Source of the DNA: JAFGSG01 sp964626055
GTDB taxonomy: Bacteria; Spirochaetota; UBA4802; JAFGDQ01
Length of the DNA stretch: 64,000 nucleotides
Assembly (NCBI GenBank): GCA_964626055.1
Contig: CAZVDF010000001.1
Span: forward strand, 62,001-126,000
Direction: 5' to 3'
This document shows positions 27,272 through 36,543 of this stretch, in pieces; the stretch's first letter is position 1, and every line of letters begins with the position of its first letter. The notes below the pieces were generated by a model that did not search any database, was not told the origin of the DNA, and saw nothing but the letters and a program-made list of their open reading frames with translations. The translations under genes and the position numbers were made by a program.

Positions 27272-27471
27272 TTCTATGCTTAACTATCCGTTAATAAATT
27301 TTCTTACGATTATTTGGTAATAAATTGGGGAAGGTGGGTGAATGAATCAAGCATATTTTTTAATTAAGAGTGTATCTCAAAACCTCTGATACAGCTGTTA
27401 ATAGTATTTCGACAACCATCATTAGCACAGGGACATATTACTGGACATCATCTCAAAATCTGGTTTTATCC

Positions 27472-27608
27472 TTTAATAAATCGAAATACATTACAAAATT
27501 TATGAGGACGCCTTTCAGGCCTGATGCGATCGCCTTCGAATACATAAAAAGCTAACCAGGAAGGCCTGATTCCGGAGTAAATTTTGTAATGTATTTCGAT
27601 TTATTAAA
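27472..27608. repeat. Repeat family B element, full length
   Basis: 137 bp with perfect 31-bp terminal inverted repeats (27472-27502 and 27578-27608; core GAAATACATTACAAAATTTA). Between them is a conserved core with GAGGACGCCTTTCAGGCCTG and AACCAGGAAGGCCTGATTCC. Copies with the same core lie at 36372-36499 and, inverted, at 52026-52156. The remainder of this 435-bp gap carries the sequence AGAGTGTATCTCAAAACC at 27367-27384, matching the end of the element at 62208, and a terminator at 27653. Confidence 0.9.
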
Positions 27609-27652
27609 ACTAGTTCATATGAATTAATATTTTAGCATAAACTCTAATTAAA

Positions 27653-27678
27653 AAGGGGCGAATGATTATTCGCCCCTT
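27653..27678 (-). terminator. Intrinsic terminator of the 4-hydroxybutyryl-CoA dehydratase gene
   Basis: On the minus strand an 11-bp perfect stem (AAGGGGCGAAT, loop, ATTCGCCCCTT) is followed by a T-run. It lies about 28 bp past the stop of the gene ending at 27706. Confidence 0.85.
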
Positions 27679-27705
27679 GATGGTTCAAACAATAATATTT
27701 TCAAT

Positions 27706-29142
27706 TTACACTTTTATGCCTGCAAGTTTTTTTGCCAGCTTTTTCTTTGCCTCAATATTGGAGTTGTTAAGAATGGTCATACGGTGAGTTTCAGGCGATC
27801 CTGCTCCGTGAATATTGGATACAATATCCCGGCTTTCAAACGCGAGCTTTTCAATGAGTCTGAAAATGCGCACCCTGTCCATCGTATCGACGCCGTCAAC
27901 CCCTTTTAAATACTTGGTTAAAAGCGGGCCGATTTCCGGATTTGCGAAATCCTTATCCGACGGCAGGTCGGTGGTCATGCCGCCTGCAATCTCGACCATC
28001 ATACGGATAACTTCCGCGAGTTCCTTGCCTTCGTACAATTTGGACGTATTGGACAATACAGGATCAACAGTAAATATGCCGGACGGTGTCTTCTTGGATT
28101 CAACCGAAGCGGCGATCGAACAGCCGTAAATAGCTTCCGTTACTTTGAGCATTTCCGCATATTTATTCTTGATATGGGACACCTTGCCAGTGCCGCTGTA
28201 TTCCGCGGCAGTGGCTGCAGCGCCTATAAGAACATCGCCGACGCCGCATTTGCATCCGCCGTGAGAATGGCGATGAAAGTTCCCGAAATTACGCACCATC
28301 TGGCCTGCATATTCGTGCTCGCCGCACAGGAATACCCTTTCCCATGGGACGAATACGTCTTTAAAAATAACCATCGGCGATGCTTTGCTGAACCTTGCAT
28401 TGCCAAGGTCGCAGTCCTGCATCGGCTGCGCCTCAAGAGTGCCTCTTCCGTAAACATGAATCAGCCCCTCTGCGTCATTTGGGATCGCGAAGCAGACCGC
28501 ATAATCCTTATCGGCTTCCTGCATTTCCCTTGTTGGCACTACAAGAGCCCAGTGGGCGCACATGGAACCGGTCTGATGTATTTTAGCGCCGCGAACGACA
28601 ATGCCGTCCTTGTTCTTATCGACTACGTGGAGGTACATGTCCGGATCTTTCTGCTCGGAAGGTCTCAGCATCCTGTCTCCCTTGACGTCGGTCACTCCGC
28701 TGAAAACGACATAGTCGTTTTTTTGTATCATTTTAACAAATTCCTGCAATCTGGGCCAGTATTCCGTTTTATATTTCTGATCGCAGTTATATGTTTCTAT
28801 CCCTACTGCGTTTATTGCATCCATACCCGTGCAGCGCATATAACAGCCGCCGATTCTCTGGGAAAGATATTTCAGCATTCTGACTTTGGCGATAAGATCT
28901 TCCGGGCTTTTATAAAAGCTGACAAATCGGCTGATATCTTCGCCTGTCAGATCGGAGGAAGTCACCATAAATTTTTTGCCTTCCGGGTCATTTTCCATTT
29001 TATATGTTTCCGCTACTGCCGCAGTCATGTGTTTTATAAGCGGATGCTCGGTCGGATTTTCAACTTTTTCTCCAAGAATATAAGCCGTAGGGTGCAATTC
29101 CTTTAGTGATTTGTAATACTGTTCAGGTGTTTTTATAGCCAT
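27706..29142 (-). CDS. abfD: 4-hydroxybutyryl-CoA dehydratase / vinylacetyl-CoA isomerase
   Basis: A 478-residue flavoprotein of the 4-hydroxyphenylacetate 3-monooxygenase fold. The [4Fe-4S] ligands of the Clostridium enzyme are matched: two Cys in GGCYMRCTGMD near residue 99, and a His and a Cys seven residues apart in NFHRHSHGGCKCG near residue 292. The enzyme dehydrates 4-hydroxybutyryl-CoA to crotonyl-CoA by a ketyl-radical route, in 4-aminobutyrate or succinate fermentation. A GGAGG lies before the ATG. A divergent-regulator-like GntR gene lies upstream on the same strand, and CoA-ligase subunits beyond it. Confidence 0.95.
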   Translation of the reverse strand: MAIKTPEQYYKSLKELHPTAYILGEKVENPTEHPLIKHMTAAVAETYKMENDPEGKKFMVTSSDLTGEDISRFVSFYKSPEDLIAKVRMLKYLSQRIGGCYMRCTGMDAINAVGIETYNCDQKYKTEYWPRLQEFVKMIQKNDYVVFSGVTDVKGDRMLRPSEQKDPDMYLHVVDKNKDGIVVRGAKIHQTGSMCAHWALVVPTREMQEADKDYAVCFAIPNDAEGLIHVYGRGTLEAQPMQDCDLGNARFSKASPMVIFKDVFVPWERVFLCGEHEYAGQMVRNFGNFHRHSHGGCKCGVGDVLIGAAATAAEYSGTGKVSHIKNKYAEMLKVTEAIYGCSIAASVESKKTPSGIFTVDPVLSNTSKLYEGKELAEVIRMMVEIAGGMTTDLPSDKDFANPEIGPLLTKYLKGVDGVDTMDRVRIFRLIEKLAFESRDIVSNIHGAGSPETHRMTILNNSNIEAKKKLAKKLAGIKV

Positions 29143-29244
29143 TTATGCTGGTTCCTCCTTTAATTTAGTTTAAATTCTAACGTCAAATTATTTTTATCAA
29201 TATTATAAATAAAACAAAAGCCGTATTAATATATCTCATTCCTT

Positions 29245-29946
29245 TTAAAATTCCGTCCGTTCCTGTTCAGCCAGTATCTTTTTGATGCTGGCCATGACCT
29301 GAATTTTAACATTGGTAAGATGATTTTTAAGAACTGACTGCGCTCTTTCAAGACTGCGTACAGCGACTGCATCGTATATTTCCTGATGAGCCTGATCGCT
29401 TGCCGCAAGCGATGATATAGGAAAATAATTACCGCCGTATTTGAGAAATATCATATCAAAAACGTTTTCTAAAATACGGATTTGTGTCTGTTTCCCGGAT
29501 AAGGATGCAAGCGTCATATGGAATTCCTTATTTTTAAACAGCCTTTCCTTCAGATAGAATTCCCTGTCCGCAGAAAGATGAGCCTCAAGCGCTTTCTTGA
29601 GTTCAATAAGACCGTTTTTATCTATTTTCTCTACTGTGCTCGGAATTAAAGACGGCTCGATAAGCTCCCTTATCTCATAGAGCTCTTCTATTTCCTTAAT
29701 GCTGAATGGAGCCATGGAATATCCGCGGTTCGGCTCGTGCTGGACGAATCCCTGCAGTTCCAGATATTTAAGAGCCTGGATAATAGGGGTAGCGCTCAAC
29801 TCCAGCTTTTCAGCTAAATCCCTGTATGCGATTCTCTGCCCCGGGACAAGCTCTTTGTTATAAAGCATTTTCCTGATTCCGTGATACGCAGTAAGACTGC
29901 TGTCTTCTTTTTGCTTTTTATTATTTATTTTTTTCTCTTTAATCAT
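29245..29946 (-). CDS. GntR-family transcriptional regulator (FCD type)
   Basis: A 233-residue protein with a lysine-rich start, a winged helix (about residues 20-85, with LVPGQRIAYRDLAEKLELSATPIIQALKYLELQGFV) and an all-helical FCD effector domain. FCD regulators often sense carboxylic acids. It lies 102 bp upstream of abfD on the same strand and facing the sucCD-like pair. A palindrome in its own promoter region (29960-29989) is a candidate operator. Confidence 0.9.
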   Translation of the reverse strand: MIKEKKINNKKQKEDSSLTAYHGIRKMLYNKELVPGQRIAYRDLAEKLELSATPIIQALKYLELQGFVQHEPNRGYSMAPFSIKEIEELYEIRELIEPSLIPSTVEKIDKNGLIELKKALEAHLSADREFYLKERLFKNKEFHMTLASLSGKQTQIRILENVFDMIFLKYGGNYFPISSLAASDQAHQEIYDAVAVRSLERAQSVLKNHLTNVKIQVMASIKKILAEQERTEF

Positions 29947-29959
29947 GAAGCGATGCTAA

Positions 29960-29989
29960 AAAATTTAATTAAAAATGCAATTAAATTTT
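29960..29989. promoter_or_regulatory. Candidate GntR operator
   Basis: A perfect inverted repeat of 11-bp arms (AAAATTTAATT, eight-base spacer, AATTAAATTTT) begins 14 bp before the GntR start codon. A similar arrangement (TTTAATTAA ... TGCAATTAAATT) occurs at 38236-38270 upstream of the 3-hydroxybutyryl-CoA dehydrogenase gene. The high AT content makes chance matches possible. Confidence 0.45.
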
Positions 29990-30218
29990 TATTTTATTAA
30001 AAAAAATAATTGATGTATAATTTAATTAAATATCTGATTATTTTCATTGACAGATATTTAAAGCATTATATTAGATGTAATATAAAAATCCAGAGGTAAT
30101 TTAAAATTCCTGCTCTCTCTTCAGCCTGAGCCGGGAAATCATAGATAATGCTTTCTTCTAAATTGAACTTAAATTTGCTTCTTAAAAAACCAAAAATTAT
30201 TATGCGATATACCCTTTC

Positions 30219-30374
30219 TTTCAAGGCGTAGTTCAGGCTTACCGATTTGCAAAGTAAATCGATAACGCGCTGGAACATAATACCCCGCCTAAAGGCACAG
30301 GCAGGAGGCCTGTCAGTACCGCGCTGACGCCGAAGGCGGGAACCGGTATAAAATTTTCAGCCGGAGAATTTTAT
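30219..30374 (+). other. Structured leader upstream of the succinyl-CoA-synthetase-like pair
   Basis: The 448-bp gap 29947-30394 holds an AT-rich half with a TTGACA at 30047 and a weak -10 (TATTAG at 30069), then structured sequence: a family D element (30219-30275, CGATTT/AAATCG hairpin), a multi-branch fold at 30280-30349 (outer arms ATACC..CCGCC / GGCGG..GGTAT, inner hairpins ACAGGC-AGGAG-GCCTGT and TCAG..CTGA), and a last hairpin ATAAAATT (30348) / AATTTTAT (30367) that ends just before the ribosome-binding site. It could be regulatory RNA; no known riboswitch class was recognised. Confidence 0.5.
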
Positions 30375-30394
30375 TTAAAAGGAAAGATACCTGT

Positions 30395-31534
30395 ATGAGA
30401 CTTCATGAATACGAGGCGCTGGATATATTCGAGCAGAACGGCATTCCCATTCCCAGACGCGGTGTTGCGTCCACGATGCATGACGCTCTTCACGTGGCCG
30501 GCGAAATAGGCTACCCGGTCATGCTGAAGGCCCAGGTTCTTTCCGGCGGCCGCGGCCTTGCGGGCGGGGTTAAGACAGCGTCCTCTCCTGATGAGCTGAA
30601 AGAAATAGCGGAGTCAATGCTCTCCTCCGACATAAAGGGATTGCCCGTCCTCAAACTTCTGGTCTGCGAAAAAGTGGAGATCGCAAAGGAACTATATCTG
30701 GGATTTACCATCGACGGGTATTCAGGCAAACCGGTTATTATGGTAAGCACCGAAGGAGGCATGCTGATCGAAGATACTGCGAAAAATTCGCCGGAAAAAG
30801 TCGCATCACTTCATGTCGACTCATCTTTTTCCCTTTATCCGTATCAGTGCCGCTCGCTTTTAAGGCGCCTCGGCATAAATCAGCAGCTCGTTACATCATG
30901 GACCGATGTTATTGGCCAGCTTTATAATGTCGTAATGCGTTATGAAGCGCTGATCTGCGAGATTAATCCCCTCGTCGTTCGTCCGAACGGAGGCCTGATC
31001 GCAGTTGACGCGAAAATGGAAGTGGACGACTCTGCGTTATCCAGGATTCGCTTTCCTCTTCCTGACAGGGTCGAAAGGATTGAAAATCCCCTTGAGAGAA
31101 GAGGAAGAGAAATAGGCGTCACGTACGTCGACCTGGATGGCGATATAGGGCTTATATCTTCCGGAGCCGGCCTGGGCATGGCTTCCACTGATATCATAGG
31201 AGAGAAGATGAAACCCGCCAATTTCCTTGAGACGGGCGGCGGGATAACCGCGGATTTGCTTTATAAATGCATGGAAGTCATCATGATGAAACCCGGGCTC
31301 AGGGCAATACTGATAAATGTATACGGCGGTATCAATCCAATTCATGAAGGCGCAAAAGGCGTTGTTCGTTATATAAAAGAACACAACGTAAAAATACCTA
31401 TTGTTGCAAAAGCGCTGGGGAACAGGCAGGAAGAGACATGGGAAATATTCCGCTCCGCCGGTGTCCATGTCGTGACCGAAGCCGCCACGGAAAAAGCTGT
31501 TGAACGTATCTATGAACTTGTCGGACGAGGTTAA
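30395..31534 (+). CDS. ATP-grasp acyl-CoA synthetase, beta subunit (SucC-like)
   Basis: A 379-residue protein with the ATP-grasp fold of succinyl-CoA synthetase beta (start MRLHEYEALDIFEQNGIPIP, KAQVLSGGRGLAGG near residue 45, CEINPLVV near residue 188, GANFLE-like PANFLETGGG, and NVYGGINPIHEGAKG near residue 309). These enzymes make or use acyl-CoA with ATP or ADP. It pairs with the alpha subunit two bases downstream. Succinate is the standard substrate, but malate or another C4 acid is possible; the neighbour abfD suggests C4-acid metabolism. Confidence 0.88.
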   Translation: MRLHEYEALDIFEQNGIPIPRRGVASTMHDALHVAGEIGYPVMLKAQVLSGGRGLAGGVKTASSPDELKEIAESMLSSDIKGLPVLKLLVCEKVEIAKELYLGFTIDGYSGKPVIMVSTEGGMLIEDTAKNSPEKVASLHVDSSFSLYPYQCRSLLRRLGINQQLVTSWTDVIGQLYNVVMRYEALICEINPLVVRPNGGLIAVDAKMEVDDSALSRIRFPLPDRVERIENPLERRGREIGVTYVDLDGDIGLISSGAGLGMASTDIIGEKMKPANFLETGGGITADLLYKCMEVIMMKPGLRAILINVYGGINPIHEGAKGVVRYIKEHNVKIPIVAKALGNRQEETWEIFRSAGVHVVTEAATEKAVERIYELVGRG

Positions 31535-31536
31535 GA

Positions 31537-32409
31537 ATGAGCATACTATTAAATGATTCAACACGCGTTATTGTGCAGGGTATCACGGGCCGTATAGGGG
31601 CAATGCAGACCCACTGGATGCTTGACTATGGGACAAAAGTAGTCGGAGGCGTAACGCCGGGTAAAGGCGGGACTGTCGTTGAGGGAGTTCCGGTTTTTAA
31701 CAGCGTACAGGAGGCAGTAAAGGAGACCGGCGCCAATGCCTCGGTATTCTTCGTCCCTGCAGCTTTTGTGCTCGATGCATTTATGGAAACCATTGACGCA
31801 GGAGTAAAGCTGATCGTCATTGTGCCCGAACATATCCCGGTTAGGGATGTCATGAAGATGCGTAATTATTCCATCGAAAAAGGCGTTTTTGCGCTTGGCC
31901 CCACGACTCCCGGTCTGCTTGTCCCGGGCAAGGGGAAGATAGGGATTATGCCGGCGTCAATGTTCGCTCCCGGCAGGGTCGGAATTATCTCCAGAAGCGG
32001 AACGCTTTCATATGAATTTGCGGGCATTCTCTCCGAAAATAAAGTGGGACAAAGCACTGTTGTGGGCATGGGCGCAGATCCTGTCGTGCTGCGTAACCTG
32101 CCCGACATTCTCGAACTATTTGAAGCCGATGAAGGCACGGACGCGGTAATAATCGTAGGTGAAGTGGGCGGCGAACAGGAAGAAAAAGCCGCAGGATTTA
32201 TCGCAAGGAGAGTGAGCAAGCCGGTAGCCGTTTATATCGCAGGCCGGTACTCACCGCAGGGAAAACGCATGGGCCATGCCGGGGCCATAGTGCGCGGCAC
32301 TTCGGGAACAGTTTCGGGCAAGCACGAAAGTCTCAGATCGGCAGGCGCGGAAGTGCTGGAAAGCCCTGTGCATGTGGCAAAGTGGGCGGCAAAAAATAAA
32401 CTGCGCTAG
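31537..32409 (+). CDS. Acyl-CoA synthetase, alpha subunit (SucD-like)
   Basis: A 290-residue CoA-binding and ligase subunit. The CoA-binding N-terminus has VQGITGRIGAMQTHWMLDYG and GGVTPGKGG; the ligase domain has SRSGTLSYE and the phosphorylated-histidine motif MGHAGAIV near residue 246. The start follows the beta subunit stop by two bases, so subunits are coupled. Length and motifs fit succinate-CoA or malate-CoA ligase. Confidence 0.9.
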   Translation: MSILLNDSTRVIVQGITGRIGAMQTHWMLDYGTKVVGGVTPGKGGTVVEGVPVFNSVQEAVKETGANASVFFVPAAFVLDAFMETIDAGVKLIVIVPEHIPVRDVMKMRNYSIEKGVFALGPTTPGLLVPGKGKIGIMPASMFAPGRVGIISRSGTLSYEFAGILSENKVGQSTVVGMGADPVVLRNLPDILELFEADEGTDAVIIVGEVGGEQEEKAAGFIARRVSKPVAVYIAGRYSPQGKRMGHAGAIVRGTSGTVSGKHESLRSAGAEVLESPVHVAKWAAKNKLR

Positions 32410-32668
32410 CTTCCCGGTTCGAAGATATTATTCCCTCAAAGGCATAAAATCGTCCCAAATAAAGTCAGTATGATATTTTAAGTCTTCTCAGAATGGTAAA
32501 ATCATACATACTCATCCGTCTTTAACCGATTAATTCATATTAATATTGATTTATAATTCATAATGATATATAATACTGGCAGCGCAAAATATCGCGAATC
32601 GCATTATAAAAATTTTTTCTTGTATATGAGTCAGCAATCATGTCCTATTGATTTAGGAGGCAAGCTCC

Positions 32669-33178
32669 ATGAAAATAGAACTTGCAGTATTGGGTTTATT
32701 GTCTGAAGGCAATCTGTACGGATACGAAATAAAAAAGAGAATGGATTACAGGGTCGGAAGTTATGTTAACATAAAATTCGGATCAATATATTATGAAATT
32801 AAAAAAGGATTAAAGAACGGCTGGCTTATAAAAAAAGAAAATATTAAGGGAACTGGCACTCCAGAAAAAATAATCTATGAACTATCGCCGGAAGGCAGAA
32901 AGCGTTTTAAATCGACGCTGAAAAAATATTTCGATAAAGCAAGGCTTCATTTCGATATCGATTATGTTCTCATGTTTTACGATACTCTTTCTGGTGAGCA
33001 AAAGGAGCTTTTCATCGAAGAAAGATTAAAATTAGTGGAAGAAAAATTGCTGTCCGTAAGAGAAAAAATTCAAAACCATGCTTTGTCTTCTAAAAATAAT
33101 CCCCAGGAACATCTATACAAATACATGGAAAACCATTTAAAAGCCGAACAAACGTGGCTTAGATCATTAAATAAGTAG
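32669..33178 (+). CDS. PadR-family transcriptional regulator
   Basis: A 169-residue protein with the PadR winged helix (LAVLGLLSEGNLYGYEIKKRM and KFGSIYYEIKKGLKNGWL) and a C-terminal Vir_act_alpha-like helical domain. Start follows AGGAGG. PadR proteins repress genes for phenolic-acid decarboxylation, efflux and stress. In the 259-bp gap upstream, GTATGAT (32468) and ATCATAC (32501) form a hairpin with a 2-base bulge; no clear operator was identified. Confidence 0.9.
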   Translation: MKIELAVLGLLSEGNLYGYEIKKRMDYRVGSYVNIKFGSIYYEIKKGLKNGWLIKKENIKGTGTPEKIIYELSPEGRKRFKSTLKKYFDKARLHFDIDYVLMFYDTLSGEQKELFIEERLKLVEEKLLSVREKIQNHALSSKNNPQEHLYKYMENHLKAEQTWLRSLNK

Positions 33179-33338
33179 ACGTCTGCTTTTATTGCTGGCA
33201 GGAATTCCATAAATCATCTATTCCCTTGCAAATACTGATCCGTCAACCGACTAGGATGAAAAAATAACGAGCACTCTGGGACTCGACACAGGATTCGAGG
33301 GATTTGCTAAGATAAAGGACAAAGGGGATATATTGACT

Positions 33339-34085
33339 TTAATGCGTTTTTACCCACTCCAGTATGTTATCCCGCAAAATTTTAAGATCTGAATCCCTGC
33401 TTAAATTATGATCACCGTCTTCAATTAAGACAACACGTTTTTCGCATGTAATAGCCTTGATCAGGAAAGCTGCATTAGCCAGGGGCACAATCTCATCTCT
33501 GCCCCCATGTATTACAAGGGTGGGTATTGCCGTATTCGTTACTGCCCTCTCAATATCTATCTTCATCGCTTCTTTAAAAAATTTATTATTTATTGATACA
33601 CCGTCAACTTTTGTCTGTCCATTTTCCGGAAGTGAATTAATATCAACATCAGCCATTTTCCGGATAAGCTCGTTCAGAAGAACCGGTGCGGCGATGAGAG
33701 TCTGAGAACATAACCTGTCTCCCATAACTGAAGAAAACAATAAAGAGACAAGAGCTCCCATGCTCGACCCGACCAAATGCACTTTGTCTATCCCGTATTT
33801 CTGAAAGAAAAAAAACGCAGCGTTAAGATCGTCAACCTCCTGCAGTATTGACAGATCGGATATGTTCCCTTCGGATTCCCCTACGAAGGAAAAATCGAAG
33901 GTAAACAATGTATATCCGGCGCTTACGATATCCTGCGCCAGATGAGTAATTTTGTATCCGTCTTTAGTGGAAAAAAGGCCGTGACAGTAAATTACGCCGT
34001 CGGATGATGCGGGTGTACCTTTGTAAATCTTCGCTGAAATCTTCTGGGATTTGTTATTTTGGAAAAAGATTTTTTCGATATTCAT
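33339..34085 (-). CDS. Alpha/beta-hydrolase (serine esterase type)
   Basis: About 248 residues from an ATG at 34085; an in-frame GTG two codons earlier is possible. The nucleophile elbow VGSSMGALVSL, the acid HGGRDEIVPL and the final histidine in EDGDHNLSRDS are all present, in the expected order. The oxyanion region is YCHGLFSTKDG. Such proteins are often peptidases, thioesterases or acyl hydrolases; no substrate can be given. It follows the membrane Fe-S oxidoreductase gene. Confidence 0.85.
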   Translation of the reverse strand: MNIEKIFFQNNKSQKISAKIYKGTPASSDGVIYCHGLFSTKDGYKITHLAQDIVSAGYTLFTFDFSFVGESEGNISDLSILQEVDDLNAAFFFFQKYGIDKVHLVGSSMGALVSLLFSSVMGDRLCSQTLIAAPVLLNELIRKMADVDINSLPENGQTKVDGVSINNKFFKEAMKIDIERAVTNTAIPTLVIHGGRDEIVPLANAAFLIKAITCEKRVVLIEDGDHNLSRDSDLKILRDNILEWVKTH

Positions 34086-34105
34086 TTTCACTACGCCGAA
34101 GGCGC

Positions 34106-34129
34106 AGACCGATACAAAAGTATCGGTCT
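34106..34129. terminator. Hairpin between the Fe-S oxidoreductase and hydrolase genes
   Basis: A perfect 10-bp stem AGACCGATAC-AAAA-GTATCGGTCT followed by TTTATT on the plus strand. Both neighbouring genes are on the minus strand, where no T-run follows, so it may act as a processing or attenuating hairpin in their shared transcript rather than a terminator. Confidence 0.4.
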
Positions 34130-34145
34130 TTTATTGCTGGACAAT

Positions 34146-36293
34146 CTATTTTTCCATTGTATTATAAATAATCTCGGCGATATCCAGAGTCTCGAGATTT
34201 TTAATATCGAGCTCATTCGCGCCGTCGGAGAGCATTGTCATGCAGAACGGGCATGCAGTGCAGACTTTGCTTGCGCCTGTGCTCTGCGCGTCTTTTGTCC
34301 TGAACTGGTTTATCCTGGATCCTAGCTTTTCTTCCAGCCACATTCTGCTTCCGCCGGCTCCGCAGCAGAAACTCTTGCCGTGATGCCTGCTCATTTCCAC
34401 TAAATCAACTCCCGGGATGGCTTTTATTATGCCTCTCGGCTGGCTGTATATCTCGTTATACCTGCCCAGCATGCACGAATCGTGGTAAGTGATCTTTTCA
34501 TTCATGACGTCTTTTATCTTAATTCGGCCGTTCTTTAATAGATCGGAGAGTACTTCCGAATGATGATAAACTTCGTATTTGCATTCCAGCGGGCTTCCGC
34601 TCGAGTCCACACCCACCGCCGCAAGTTTAGGATATTCTTTTTTAAGTACATTGTAGCCGTGAGGGCATGTGGTTACTATTTTTTTAACCCCGTAATTCTT
34701 GAAGAGCTCGAGGTTCTGAGTTGCAAGAGCATGGAAAAGATATTCGTTCCCAGCCCTCATTGCCGAATCGCCGCAACACGCTTCCTCCGGCCCGAGAATT
34801 CCGATCTTATAGCCGGCCTTCTCCATGATCTTTACAAATGCTGCAGCAACTTTCTGATTCCTCTTATCGAACGATGCGGCGCACCCGACAAAATAAAGGT
34901 AATCGACTGCCGGGTCTTCGGCAAGAGTTTTCAGGTTAAGCCCTGCAGGCGCAACCCAGTCGCCTCTTGTGGCAAAACCGAACCCGTAAGGATTGGAATT
35001 ATTTTCCATATTATTGAATGCAGTCTGAAGCTCCGTAGCCATTTTCCCTTCCATCAGTACCTGCGCTCTCCTCATTGAATTAATAGCATCTATATGCTCT
35101 ATCTGGACAGGGCAGTTTTCAACGCATGCGGCGCAGTTTGTGCACGACCATATCTCGTCTGCCTGTATCGATTCGCCTACCAGCGCTTTCGACTCTATCG
35201 TAGTTAAATCGAGCGCCGCTCCTTCTTCCAGCGTTGCTTCTCTGGCGACTACCTTGGCTAACCTGTCGTCCTTATTATCCTTAATATCATTTATCAATTT
35301 TTTTGGAGATAAAGGTTTTTCTGTCAGGTAAGCCGGGCAATTGTCCTGGCACCTTCCGCATCTTGTGCAGGCGTCGCCGTCCATCAGCTGCTTCCATGTG
35401 AATTGCTCGCAAGCGCTCACGCCGAACGTCTCAGAAGTCTCAAAATCCTTTGGAGGTATTACGCTCATCCCGTATTTGGTCTTCGGGTCTTCGTTTTTCA
35501 GGTTCATGAAAAATACATTGAGCGTTGAAATTAGTATGTGACCCAGCTTATTTGAAGCCAGCAGGCCTATGAATGTAAACGAAAGAACAAAGTGTATCCA
35601 CCAGCTTATCTTATGCAGGACCGAAAGCGACGACTCGCCCACGCCTCCGAAGAGTTGCGCCAGAGCATATCCGAACGGGGACCATACTTCGAACTTCGGG
35701 AATCCGCTCATTGCTATTCTCAGAGCTTCGTTCGTAAAGCCGGTAATTATTATTACAACAAGGATGGCAAGAGCATATGTATCCGTAGGTCTGGTATCAA
35801 GACGTTTCGGACGGGTTATATATCTCCTTATAATCGCGAGAGCCAGGCCGAACAGCACAACTATTCCGCACAGATCGGCAAAAAGCGACCATATGAGATA
35901 TGCGTTCCCTTCAAGGAATTTGAAGCCGAGAAACAGCTCTGTAAAGTCGTCCTGTGCCATTATTAAAAGTGTGACGACAACGAGCCCCAGAAAAGCGAAG
36001 AAAATGCTTGCGTGCATAATGCCGGCATAGGCTTCTTTTAGTACTTTCGCCTGGAATACTACATATTTAACAAGCATCCAGATTCTTTTAAGAGGAAAGT
36101 CTGTTCTGAGCTCCTTCTGGCCCTTTTTCCATATCCTGATTTTTTTATAAAGCGTATAAAAAAGATAACACAACGAAATGACAAAAAATCCGTATATTGC
36201 CCATCTCATAAAACCATGCGGGCCGCCGATATTGAAAAACGATTCTCTTGCGATTAAATTTCTCGGCATATCGTACATTGCGGCAAAGTCCAT
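34146..36293 (-). CDS. Membrane-bound Fe-S oxidoreductase with NarI-like, ferredoxin and CCG domains
   Basis: A 715-residue protein. Residues 1 to about 270 hold five or six membrane segments resembling the haem-b subunit NarI. Two [4Fe-4S] motifs follow (CTRCGRCQDNCP near residue 309 and CTNCAACVENCP near 384), then two CCG domains (CCGDSAMRAGNE near 512 and SFCCGAGGSRMW near 639). This layout is the family often found with EtfAB that passes electrons between electron-transfer flavoprotein and menaquinone. No etfAB genes are in the window. It probably handles electrons from acyl-CoA oxidation. Confidence 0.9.
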   Translation of the reverse strand: MDFAAMYDMPRNLIARESFFNIGGPHGFMRWAIYGFFVISLCYLFYTLYKKIRIWKKGQKELRTDFPLKRIWMLVKYVVFQAKVLKEAYAGIMHASIFFAFLGLVVVTLLIMAQDDFTELFLGFKFLEGNAYLIWSLFADLCGIVVLFGLALAIIRRYITRPKRLDTRPTDTYALAILVVIIITGFTNEALRIAMSGFPKFEVWSPFGYALAQLFGGVGESSLSVLHKISWWIHFVLSFTFIGLLASNKLGHILISTLNVFFMNLKNEDPKTKYGMSVIPPKDFETSETFGVSACEQFTWKQLMDGDACTRCGRCQDNCPAYLTEKPLSPKKLINDIKDNKDDRLAKVVAREATLEEGAALDLTTIESKALVGESIQADEIWSCTNCAACVENCPVQIEHIDAINSMRRAQVLMEGKMATELQTAFNNMENNSNPYGFGFATRGDWVAPAGLNLKTLAEDPAVDYLYFVGCAASFDKRNQKVAAAFVKIMEKAGYKIGILGPEEACCGDSAMRAGNEYLFHALATQNLELFKNYGVKKIVTTCPHGYNVLKKEYPKLAAVGVDSSGSPLECKYEVYHHSEVLSDLLKNGRIKIKDVMNEKITYHDSCMLGRYNEIYSQPRGIIKAIPGVDLVEMSRHHGKSFCCGAGGSRMWLEEKLGSRINQFRTKDAQSTGASKVCTACPFCMTMLSDGANELDIKNLETLDIAEIIYNTMEK

Positions 36294-36371
36294 ATAATCC
36301 TCCAGAAAAATATATTATTATTACTTTTCCATTACAGATTCAATATTATGTGCTGTCAAATTTTTTTTATT

Positions 36372-36499
36372 ATTAATAGAAATGCATTACAAAATTTATG
36401 AGGACGCTTTTCAGACCTGATGCAACAGCTTTCGAAAGTATGAAAAAAAACCAGGAAGATCTGATCCCGCAGTAAATTTTGTGATGTATTTCTATTAAT
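36372..36499. repeat. Repeat family B element
   Basis: 128 bp with 27-bp terminal inverted repeats (25 of 27 complementary; end ATTAATAGAAATGCATTACA). The core has GAGGACGCTTTTCAGACCTG, ATGCAACAGC and ACCAGGAAGATCTGATCCCG, as in the copy at 27472. It lies between the Fe-S oxidoreductase and LysE genes, which both read leftward. Confidence 0.88.
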
Positions 36500-36543
36500 G
36501 GCTTATTATTTATCTGAATTATTAATCTTGAGACGGATTCTTC

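Noticed and set aside
27472..27608. CRISPR-like repeat
   Set aside because: The family B sequences are dispersed single copies with inverted ends, not regularly spaced direct repeats with spacers, and no cas genes are present.
28174..29106. Plus-strand open frame of 310 codons inside abfD
   Set aside because: abfD has all catalytic motifs on the other strand; the plus frame shows no family pattern and is a shadow of a codon-biased gene.
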